Positions 1 to 5,277 of a DNA stretch of 6,144 nt are shown here, piece after piece (within the stretch, counting starts at the first letter, position 1; every line of letters starts with the position of its first letter). Under the pieces are notes generated by a model. It was not told the DNA's origin. It ran no database searches and was given only the letters and a program-made list of their open reading frames with translations. The position numbers and the translations under genes were made by a program. The stretch is from Bdellovibrionaceae bacterium UBA2351 (GTDB taxonomy: Bacteria; Bdellovibrionota; Bdellovibrionia; Bdellovibrionales; Bdellovibrionaceae): assembly GCA_002344565.1 (NCBI GenBank), contig DDTZ01000008.1:1-6144 (forward strand). Reading direction: 5' to 3'.

Positions 1-2
1 AT

Positions 3-110
3 TTCAAACGAGAGCTATCGTTAGTCGAATCTTTTTCTTATTTAAACAGGCCAAGGGGCCAGTTCTTGCATTGTCTAAGATATGAAATCGTTTATATAGG
101 AATTGGATGA
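3..110 (+). CDS. possible 3' end of an upstream gene (partial)
   Basis: Frame 3 is open from the left edge and ends in TGA at 108-110, interlocking as ATGA with the ATG at 107. This arrangement is typical of translationally coupled genes in one operon. The visible tail is about 35 residues and matches no family I recognise. A competing frame (starting at base 2) is open to a TGA at 83-85 and also reads like a protein tail, so the choice of frame is uncertain. The ATGA overlap is the main argument for this one. Confidence 0.3.
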   Translation, partial: FKRELSLVESFSYLNRPRGQFLHCLRYEIVYIGIG

Positions 111-1621
111 CATCATTTTGGCGCTCGAGCGTATTAACTAATAGCTTCGCGAAAAGCCTGTTGGCCGTCGTTTTCTTTTGCCAATTTCTGTCGGCCCAGG
201 TGTTACTTTGTGTACAGTTTTATACGGGCGAAACAGTATTTCCTCACCGTACTCAGCTGCCGAAGGCGTTGCATGAGGCCCTGGAGTTAGTCAAAAAGGA
301 CTGGGTCGAAGAAGCTCATATTCCAGGGGTTCGTGAATTTATTGAGTCCGATTCAAAAGGCGCTCTGAACCGGATAGAGCTATTTAAAGAGCTTGGGTTC
401 GAATGGTTTGATGACGGTCGAGTTAAGGTTCCCGATACGTATGATTTTTTAGTTCGCTATCATAATGCCATTTCCGCTTCTGGGTATGGACATAAGAAAT
501 ACATTCGGCCAGCGTTAGTTTTTGTTAAGTATCGTGATCCCACGAAAACTGAAATTGCTGAATACAAGTTAGTAGATCCGTTTGCAAAACCGGCGGTGGT
601 GATTCCAAATGGTTTTGTTCCATTAAAACGTCAAGCGGAAACATTTAATCTGCCTTACCCTATAATTATGTCCGGATTAAAAGATGGACTATTTCCGTTG
701 TTAGGTGGCATGCATGACGTGTCTCATTACTTGGGTTTGCGGGTGCAGCCCGAAGTGGGTATCGCGATAGTAGAGGCTGTCAGTCGTTTGCCTGAAACTA
801 AGCAAAGTATTCATTTTGGCCGTCGTTTAATTGCTTTGATGGAATACTCGGCCTTTATTCCGAAAAATTTTACTCAATCAGTGCAGTCCTATCTAGCTCA
901 AAGAGGAATTACGCAGTTAGTTTCCCGGCAGCAAATAGCGAAGCAATTGATGAGTCTTTCAATGTCCGAACTATTAAGCCGCGCCAAGCAGTCGGCAGAA
1001 ATGTTTGATCGATCGTTGGTAGATTTCGGTGGAGCGGCAATCTCGTCCTGGGAGCGAATCGAAGATACCAATCTTCTTTTCAAAACGAGTCATTTTAAAA
1101 CGCTGTTGGCCTATCACCAGGTTATATTCAAAACACCAGATCAAAGAGTCGAAGACGGTTTTATGGGTGAGCTAGAAACACGCTACCGAGAATATCGATA
1201 TTCGCAAATTATTCGGGCCTATCCTCGATTTTTTTCTCATGCACTGGGTAAGCTTGCGGTGAAGTTAGCGGAGGATCGCAGAGAAGATTTTGGTTGGTCG
1301 TTTGATATGTTAAGTCTGCGGTCACGCGGACTCGTTCAGGATAAAGAAAAAATGAAAATGATTCGGGGAAACCTTGAGTCTCGAAAGTTTCCAGAGCCAA
1401 CCGAGGCCGGTGAGCAGTTTTTAAAACAGATGGTAGTCGATTTTACGTCGGCAATCGAGTTGCAGTTGTCCATGGCTACTTACGGTATGTCACCAGCAGA
1501 AATGGTTAAAGCCATGTTGCAGCCGGCTCTTACTGAAAAGGAACCCTTAGGCGAGTATTTCAAACAATTGTACCCAGGATTTATCGAGGCTCTAAATTTT
1601 CTTGATAAGCCTCAGTATTAA
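107..1621 (+). CDS. exported protein of unknown function, 504 aa, with an HDxxH motif
   Basis: I do not recognise a family. The start is supported by AGGA at 98-101, five bases before the ATG. Residues 15-30 form a hydrophobic stretch after basic residues and end in LSA before Q31. That fits a Sec signal peptide cleaved near residue 30, so the protein is probably periplasmic or surface-located. The rest is soluble in character, with no clear transmembrane segments. The middle (about 183-230) is the most family-like part: it is glycine- and proline-containing and holds H203-D204-x-x-H207 followed by E215, a possible metal site. Residues 255-500 look largely helical and charged. No signal peptide cysteine fits a lipobox. 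It may be translationally coupled to the gene ending at 110. The 210-aa gene follows after 41 bases on the same strand. Function unknown; that the gene is real is near certain from its length and start context. Confidence 0.85.
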   Translation: MTSFWRSSVLTNSFAKSLLAVVFFCQFLSAQVLLCVQFYTGETVFPHRTQLPKALHEALELVKKDWVEEAHIPGVREFIESDSKGALNRIELFKELGFEWFDDGRVKVPDTYDFLVRYHNAISASGYGHKKYIRPALVFVKYRDPTKTEIAEYKLVDPFAKPAVVIPNGFVPLKRQAETFNLPYPIIMSGLKDGLFPLLGGMHDVSHYLGLRVQPEVGIAIVEAVSRLPETKQSIHFGRRLIALMEYSAFIPKNFTQSVQSYLAQRGITQLVSRQQIAKQLMSLSMSELLSRAKQSAEMFDRSLVDFGGAAISSWERIEDTNLLFKTSHFKTLLAYHQVIFKTPDQRVEDGFMGELETRYREYRYSQIIRAYPRFFSHALGKLAVKLAEDRREDFGWSFDMLSLRSRGLVQDKEKMKMIRGNLESRKFPEPTEAGEQFLKQMVVDFTSAIELQLSMATYGMSPAEMVKAMLQPALTEKEPLGEYFKQLYPGFIEALNFLDKPQY

Positions 1622-1629
1622 TTTAGATA
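1602..1629 (+). promoter_or_regulatory. candidate promoter for the 210-aa gene
   Basis: TTGATA at 1602-1607 and TAGATA at 1624-1629 are spaced by 16 bases. They resemble sigma-70 -35 and -10 boxes and straddle the stop codon of the 504-aa gene. A transcript from here would start near 1636, about 27 bases before the ATG at 1663. Matches of this quality occur by chance, so this is only a suggestion. Confidence 0.25.
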
Positions 1630-1662
1630 GACATACGACCAATAGAGTTCTACTTTATCGAC

Positions 1663-2295
1663 ATGGAAATAGCAGAAGGAATTATTGGCCGTATCTGGTG
1701 CAAAGACACTGTTTCGGACAAACAAATCAAAGACATAAAGACTATAATTTTAGGTTTCAAGTGGATGCAAGCGCCAGCTCAACCAGCGATGAATAAAGCG
1801 TTTGCTGAATACACTAATTATTTCATGAAGGGCGAATATGAAATTCAATTAATGGTGTATGCCCAAGAAAAAAGTATTTTACTGGCGCTCGATTTTGAAG
1901 ACGATTTAACTCAGCAAGATATTAAAACATGTGGTGAGTTTGCCGACATCACAATGGCCATTGCCAAATCATTAGATGCTGAATTTGCGTATGCGGATAT
2001 CGAAGGCGATGTGCCTGAACATTTCATTACCAATCTATCGAAACGTCAGGTCAGTTGCCTGTTTTGGAAAACATTTTTAACGTCTGATTTAGCGAAACCA
2101 ATAATGAAAGCCGTTGAAAGTAGTTCCTCACTCGGGTTTCAAATTCAGCCCGAAGCGAATGGTAGCATTGTCATTACAACGCGTAAACAACCAGACTCAG
2201 ACGTCGTTAAAAAATCATTTAAGTCGGGCAATGATGAAATCGAACTTTTTGATTGGACTCAAGGCTCGTACGATGATGATGAGGACGAAGACTAG
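1663..2295 (+). CDS. hypothetical protein, 210 aa, acidic C-terminal tail
   Basis: I do not recognise a family. No ATG, GTG or TTG lies upstream in frame before the stop at 1624-1626, so the ATG at 1663 is the likely start even though no convincing Shine-Dalgarno precedes it. The protein has no signal peptide or membrane segment and is probably cytoplasmic. It alternates short hydrophobic strands and helices (for example 61-78 and 163-173), suggesting an alpha/beta fold. It has three cysteines (13, 90, 132) in no metal-like pattern. It ends in a run of seven acidic residues (204-210), a tail often seen on partner-binding or chaperone-like proteins; that is only an analogy. The gene converges on the Hva1-like gene and shares its stop codon bases. 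The length and the steady reading frame support a real gene; the role is unknown. Confidence 0.75.
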   Translation: MEIAEGIIGRIWCKDTVSDKQIKDIKTIILGFKWMQAPAQPAMNKAFAEYTNYFMKGEYEIQLMVYAQEKSILLALDFEDDLTQQDIKTCGEFADITMAIAKSLDAEFAYADIEGDVPEHFITNLSKRQVSCLFWKTFLTSDLAKPIMKAVESSSSLGFQIQPEANGSIVITTRKQPDSDVVKKSFKSGNDEIELFDWTQGSYDDDEDED

Positions 2296-2540
2296 CGAAA
2301 CATTTTCGGCTTAGGGCGTTTGTCTTGAGCCGCTGCCGTTAGTTCTGTTCCTAATTTCAAGGCTTCATTACCCGCAACAGATTTGACCAGGTAAGCTGGA
2401 TTTTCAGGCGATCCATTACGTTTAATTTTCTTGCCTTTGATTTCACGGGTAATGGGTTCCTCAAAGACCTCAAGAACGACCCCTTCGATTGTATTTCCCA
2501 GCCAACGCCACTGAATAGATGAACCCTTTTTAAACTTCAT
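2292..2540 (-). CDS. Hva1 TUDOR-like protein (DUF2945 family), 82 aa
   Basis: This small, basic cytoplasmic protein matches the DUF2945/hypervirulence-associated TUDOR family. The diagnostic part is residues 40-52, KRNGSPENPAYLV, close to the family signature KRNASPENPAYLI. Upstream of it come the usual early strands: a Trp-rich W11-x-W13, a glycine turn near 20 and V21-V26. The family is typically 60-80 residues, so this is full length, with a slightly longer basic C-terminus (72-82). The fold is a small SH3/TUDOR-type barrel. No biochemical role is established for bacterial members that I know of, and the virulence link comes from a fungal relative. The Shine-Dalgarno is weak. The gene diverges from the GFA gene across 62 bases and converges on the 210-aa gene with overlapping stops. 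Confidence 0.85.
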   Translation of the reverse strand: MKFKKGSSIQWRWLGNTIEGVVLEVFEEPITREIKGKKIKRNGSPENPAYLVKSVAGNEALKLGTELTAAAQDKRPKPKMFR

Positions 2541-2549
2541 GAATTAACA

Positions 2550-2579
2550 TTGACTGGATTGTGCGGTTTTGTCGATGAT
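2550..2579 (+). promoter_or_regulatory. candidate promoter for the GFA gene
   Basis: TTGACT (2550-2555) and GATGAT (2574-2579), spaced by 18 bases, lie in the 62-base divergent region between the Hva1-like gene and the GFA gene. A second -10-like box, GATAAT, is at 2583-2588. The -35 box is good and the -10 box is mediocre. A promoter is expected in this gap because the flanking genes point away from each other. Confidence 0.35.
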
Positions 2580-2602
2580 TAAGATAATAAAAAGGGGAAA
2601 CA

Positions 2603-2965
2603 ATGTCGATTCAAAAAAAAGGCAGTTGTCACTGCGGACGGGTACAATTTGAAGTTAGTTTAGAAAAAGATTTTTCGGAAGCCTTGTCGTGCAATTGTTC
2701 GATTTGCCAGCGTAAGGGAACACTATTGTCATTTGTGCCGAAATCTCAGTTTAAAATGATGTCGGGCGCGGATAGTTTACAAGACTATCAGTTTGCAAAA
2801 AAGCGTATCCATCACACATTTTGTAAAGTGTGTGGCGTTACGCCTTTTTCCTCAGCCATCGCACCAGATGGCACTGACACGGCTGCCATCAATGTACGTT
2901 GTATTGAAAATATCGATTTAGATTCGCTAAGAATTCATAAATACGACGGCAAGAATACAAATTAG
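2603..2965 (+). CDS. GFA / CENP-V family zinc-binding protein, 120 aa
   Basis: The protein belongs to the family named after glutathione-dependent formaldehyde-activating enzyme (Gfa). It shows all the expected zinc ligands: C9-x-C11 in GSCHCG, C30-x-C32-x-x-C35 in CNCSIC, and C74-x-x-C77 in FCKVCG. These resemble the two zinc sites of the fold. The C-terminal pattern, an INVRC-like stretch at 96-100 followed by a DLDSL segment and YDGK (114-117), is also typical, and the length is normal. The founding member promotes adduct formation between formaldehyde and glutathione, but most family members have unknown substrates, so no reaction should be assumed here. The start is secure: AGGGG at 2594-2598 lies just before the ATG. 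The pseudouridine synthase gene follows after 58 bases on the same strand and may share the transcript. Probably cytoplasmic. Confidence 0.92.
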   Translation: MSIQKKGSCHCGRVQFEVSLEKDFSEALSCNCSICQRKGTLLSFVPKSQFKMMSGADSLQDYQFAKKRIHHTFCKVCGVTPFSSAIAPDGTDTAAINVRCIENIDLDSLRIHKYDGKNTN

Positions 2966-3023
2966 GCGAACATAGATTGCATGCTGTCTTGAAATTCCCT
3001 ATGGGCGGTGTTAGGGATAAACG

Positions 3024-3875
3024 ATGTCCAACTTTACCGATGACGGTGTTAAACACTTCCATAATTCTGAACCTGTTCTTTTAAGTGAAATCATTCATGA
3101 TGAGGCGGGCGTAAATTATGAAGGCTTTAAGACTTTGCTTAAGCTAGGCGCAATTTACGTTGATAATTATCGACAAGAAAAAGATAAATGGATTCTAAAA
3201 AACAGTTTATTTCGCGTGCATACAAGACCGCGCAGATTTAAATGTGATTACGATTGGAAATCTTTGATCGTATTTGAAAATGAATTTTTCCTGATTTTGA
3301 ATAAACCGTCAGGGATTCCGAGCCACCCCTCGGTCGATAATGTATTAGAAGATGCTATGACCCAAACGAGCCTTGCGATTAAATCTCCTTTGTTTGTAAC
3401 ACATAGATTGGACACGTTGACATCGGGACTGATCGTTTATGGTAAGAAAAAACAGTTCGTAAAAGACTTTAACGTCCAGCTGATTGAGCGTGGTGTGCAG
3501 AAAAAATATGTAGCGCTCGTGGAAACGAGGCAAGCCTTACCAAAAGCTTTGACTCATTATATGGATCCCTCAAAGGGAACACCTAAAAAATTGTCTACTA
3601 ATCCGGCCGATGGTTGGGATATTTGCAAACTTGAAATTTTAGAACAAACCCGAGTTTCAGAATCAGTGGTTCATGTAAAAATTAATCTTCTTACTGGGCG
3701 GACTCATCAGATTCGATCCCAAATGGCGTTTTTGAATGCCCCTATCGTAGGGGATATTTTATACGGTTCTAAGCTTTCATTTCATGGTAGCGGCATTGCG
3801 CTCAAGTCCTGTGAAATCGCCTTCGTATTTGAAGGTAAAAAATTGAAATTCAATATAAGCGAAGACTTTATCTAA
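3024..3875 (+). CDS. RluA-family RNA pseudouridine synthase, 283 aa
   Basis: This enzyme isomerises uridine to pseudouridine in structured RNA, normally rRNA or tRNA. The catalytic motif is at 127-135, HRLDTLTSG, with the catalytic aspartate at D130. The second hallmark is GRTHQIR (225-231), followed by a hydrophobic segment and the PIVGDILYG motif (240-248). An LNKPSGIPSHP stretch (92-102) is the usual N-terminal core motif. Residues 1-70 contain a region around LLKLGAIYVDN (38-48) that resembles the S4-type RNA-binding element of some RluA members, though it is divergent. The length is normal. The start has AGGGA at 3013-3017, six bases before the ATG. The specific target (RluA, RluC, RluD or TruC type) cannot be told from sequence alone, so no symbol is given. 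It may be co-transcribed with the GFA gene, and it converges on the 90-aa secreted protein gene with overlapping stops. Confidence 0.95.
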   Translation: MSNFTDDGVKHFHNSEPVLLSEIIHDEAGVNYEGFKTLLKLGAIYVDNYRQEKDKWILKNSLFRVHTRPRRFKCDYDWKSLIVFENEFFLILNKPSGIPSHPSVDNVLEDAMTQTSLAIKSPLFVTHRLDTLTSGLIVYGKKKQFVKDFNVQLIERGVQKKYVALVETRQALPKALTHYMDPSKGTPKKLSTNPADGWDICKLEILEQTRVSESVVHVKINLLTGRTHQIRSQMAFLNAPIVGDILYGSKLSFHGSGIALKSCEIAFVFEGKKLKFNISEDFI

Positions 3876-4144
3876 TCACGTGCGCCGCAGATTTCGATCG
3901 CCTGGGCTAGTAAGGCTTGCTTTTGCGCGGGATTCACTGCTATCTGTGCCTCAAGGTATGTTTGGTAAGCCTTAATCACAGTCAGGTGATTGAATTTACC
4001 AATTTCTAAATCGCCTGAAAAATTATTGGTGTCACTTAGGAATGCTATCGCCTGTTCCGCTGCTGTCTTATCACAATCAAATTCAGTGGCGAATGCTGAT
4101 GTGGATATACAAACTAAAACTAAAATCGAAGTAAGCATTTTCAT
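3872..4144 (-). CDS. small secreted protein of unknown function, 90 aa
   Basis: The start is supported by AAGGA seven bases upstream on the minus strand. Residues 1-19 are a classic Sec signal peptide: a basic start, the hydrophobic run ILVLVCIS, and AFA before T20. The mature chain of about 71 residues is mostly helical and carries two cysteines, C24 near the new N-terminus and C86 near the C-terminus. They could form one disulfide that ties the ends of the chain. I recognise no family. The gene lies 25 bases downstream of the cysteine-repeat lipoprotein gene on the same strand, so the two are probably co-transcribed. Both are exported and cysteine-paired, which hints at a shared envelope location. 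Its stop overlaps the stop of the convergent pseudouridine synthase gene. Confidence 0.8.
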   Translation of the reverse strand: MKMLTSILVLVCISTSAFATEFDCDKTAAEQAIAFLSDTNNFSGDLEIGKFNHLTVIKAYQTYLEAQIAVNPAQKQALLAQAIEICGARD

Positions 4145-4169
4145 AAAAGTTCCTTAAGTAAAGTTAGTT

Positions 4170-4712
4170 TTATTTTTCAGAATGGCTAACGGTTACGGTC
4201 GCACGACAGATGGCGTATGCATCTTTCTTTTGAACCTCATCGCAGATTGCAATGTCATTTTTAATCGTTGCGCGACAAATAGCATATGTGTCCTTTAGGA
4301 CTGCGTCTTCGCAAAGGTTAATGTCACTTTTAATCAAGGCACGGCATAGTGCGTAGGTGTCTTTTAAAGCGGTTTCCTCACACACAGTAATATCTTTTTT
4401 AACGATTGCACGACAAAGCGCATAGGTATCCTTCAAGCCTGTCTCTTCACAAATGCCAACATCTTTTTTTACGATCGCGCGACAGATGGCAAATTTATCT
4501 TTTGTGACGGCTTCGTTGCAAAAACCGAGGGCTTTATCGATGACCTCTTTTTTCTGGGTCTCTTGCTGTTTCTGAAAGCCAACAGTGTCTTGGGTCACGG
4601 ACGTGTCTTTAGGTTGCGTTGCTGTGGTCGGAGTCACGACATCGGCATTTTTAGATTCCGTGCAACCAAAAATAAAAAGTGAAATAAAAGCACAAGCTAA
4701 AACTGCGCGCAT
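4170..4712 (-). CDS. lipoprotein with five 23-residue cysteine repeats, 180 aa
   Basis: The frame is open to an earlier ATG at 4751. However, the ATG at 4710-4712 has GGAG six bases upstream and is followed at once by a lipoprotein signal peptide, so I take it as the start. The hydrophobic stretch ends in FIFGC, with C17 as the likely lipidated residue. Phe at -2 is unusual for a lipobox. Thr at +2 does not suggest inner-membrane retention. Residues 18-60 form a Thr/Gln/Lys-rich linker. From about 70 to the end there are four complete 23-residue repeats and one partial one, consensus KDTYAxCRAxIKxDIxxC. Ten cysteines (65, 77, 88, 100, 111, 123, 134, 146, 157, 169) alternate 12 and 11 residues apart without exception. 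The repeats look helical, and disulfides between neighbouring units would staple a solenoid. The function is unknown; similar Cys-repeat proteins exist in other microbes as far as I recall. The 90-aa secreted protein gene follows 25 bases downstream. Confidence 0.88.
   Translation of the reverse strand: MRAVLACAFISLFIFGCTESKNADVVTPTTATQPKDTSVTQDTVGFQKQQETQKKEVIDKALGFCNEAVTKDKFAICRAIVKKDVGICEETGLKDTYALCRAIVKKDITVCEETALKDTYALCRALIKSDINLCEDAVLKDTYAICRATIKNDIAICDEVQKKDAYAICRATVTVSHSEK
4173..4505 (-). repeat. 69-base tandem coding repeat, four full units plus a partial
   Basis: Within the lipoprotein gene, units lie at 4437-4505, 4368-4436, 4299-4367, 4230-4298 and a partial one at 4173-4229. The protein copies are far more alike than the DNA copies: third codon positions vary widely between units (for example several spellings of TYALCRA). 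That points to an old duplication kept under protein-level selection rather than a recent or slippage-prone array. The end units are the most divergent. The first has Lys-Phe in place of the Thr-Tyr of the inner units, and the last loses its second cysteine and runs into a short polar tail. Confidence 0.9.
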
Positions 4713-4933
4713 GCAAACTCCTAAATTGAATGGCTCTGTTTTAGCAAACATCTTAAGGGATTACCATGTGAGGGATTTTGACAGGAAAAAAGTGCCTGTA
4801 TACAGATTGGACGCTTTTGAGTTGAAGGAAAACAGTGCCGTCGGCCGAGCGCCCGTAGGAAAACATTAACTATTTACAGCTTGAATGCATTATTCTGCCT
4901 TGGCTTTGAGCTAGCGTTGACTATACTGAAACT
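4713..4933. other. 221-base intergenic region with promoter-like and repeat elements
   Basis: This is the divergent gap between the repeat lipoprotein (minus) and the four-cysteine protein (plus). It holds a perfect TTGACA at 4778-4783 on the plus strand with a weak TATACA 15 bases later. It also holds a 9-base direct repeat AGGAAAACA at 4826-4834 and 4857-4865, which brackets a GC-rich stretch with the 8-base palindrome TCGGCCGA (4841-4848). The promoter directly before the 4934 gene completes it. Reading frames that cross the region in either direction are extensions or antisense shadows of the lipoprotein gene. I found no convincing promoter for the lipoprotein itself. Confidence 0.6.
4900..4927 (+). 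promoter_or_regulatory. candidate sigma-70 promoter giving a leaderless transcript
   Basis: TTGGCT (4900-4905) and TATACT (4922-4927), spaced by 16 bases, match the -35 box at four of six positions and the -10 box at five of six. Only six bases separate the -10 box from the ATG at 4934, so transcription would begin at or within a base or two of the start codon. No Shine-Dalgarno is present before this ATG, which agrees with a leaderless mRNA. Confidence 0.5.
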
Positions 4934-5230
4934 ATGGAAAAGTATTTGGTTACCGTTGCTCTATGTAGTAGTTGCACTCAAAAAAATGTGAATGATAGTG
5001 AACGTCTATTTAAAACCAAGATTATTGAAAAACTTCAAAATGAGCGTCCCGATTTCGATTGGAAAATTCAAGAATCATCCTGCATGCGTGTCTGCCAAGT
5101 AGATCGGATCACGATGGGGGTGTCCTCTTCTAAAAACAGTCGTGATGTTCGAATGACTGTTTCAAAAGAAGCTACGGTCGAATCGGTGGTCAAAGAAATA
5201 TTAAGTTTTTTCCGACCCCTACAACATTAA
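4934..5230 (+). CDS. small four-cysteine protein, thioredoxin-like ferredoxin / DUF1636-like, 98 aa
   Basis: The protein begins with a beta strand (YLVTVAL, 4-10) that runs straight into C11-x-x-C14. A helix follows (about 20-36), then a second strand (DWKIQES), then C50-x-x-x-C54 in the context SSCMRVCQVD. A short strand (59-63) and a C-terminal helix (82-92) complete it. This order resembles small thioredoxin-like [2Fe-2S] ferredoxins and DUF1636 metal-binding proteins, where an early cysteine pair and a later CxxxC bind a cluster or metal. The Cys-x-x-Cys spacing of the first pair is tighter than in classic thioredoxin-like ferredoxins, so cluster binding is an inference. No signal peptide; cytoplasmic. 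There is no Shine-Dalgarno and a promoter sits immediately upstream, so the gene is probably leaderless. A hairpin follows directly after the stop. Confidence 0.75.
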   Translation: MEKYLVTVALCSSCTQKNVNDSERLFKTKIIEKLQNERPDFDWKIQESSCMRVCQVDRITMGVSSSKNSRDVRMTVSKEATVESVVKEILSFFRPLQH

Positions 5231-5232
5231 GT

Positions 5233-5259
5233 GCCCCCGCAGAAAGTCTCTGCGAGGGC
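5233..5259. terminator. bidirectional hairpin between convergent genes
   Basis: GCCCCCGCAGA (5233-5243) pairs with TCTGCGAGGGC (5249-5259) around a 5-base loop, giving an 11-base stem with one C-A mismatch. It starts three bases after the stop of the four-cysteine gene and 18 bases from the stop of hsp20. The position and GC-rich stem are right for a shared transcription terminator. Neither side has a T run after the stem, so it is not a standard intrinsic terminator and may instead act with Rho or protect the 3' ends. Confidence 0.5.
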
Positions 5260-5277
5260 GGATCGTTGAGCGGGAGA

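Noticed and set aside
2114..2314. Plus-strand 66-codon frame inside the end of the 210-aa gene
   Set aside because: Lies almost wholly within the 210-aa gene in another frame, is Lys/Met-rich and has no ribosome site.
4713..4751. N-terminal extension of the lipoprotein to the ATG at 4751
   Set aside because: It would place 13 polar residues before the lipoprotein signal peptide, and the GGAG ribosome site is positioned for the ATG at 4712.
4585..4869. Plus-strand 94-codon open frame across the start of the lipoprotein gene and the intergenic region
   Set aside because: Nearly half is antisense to the lipoprotein start, there is no ribosome site before its ATG, and the rest reads as low-complexity charged sequence. 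The minus-strand gene has a strong ribosome site and a signal peptide.
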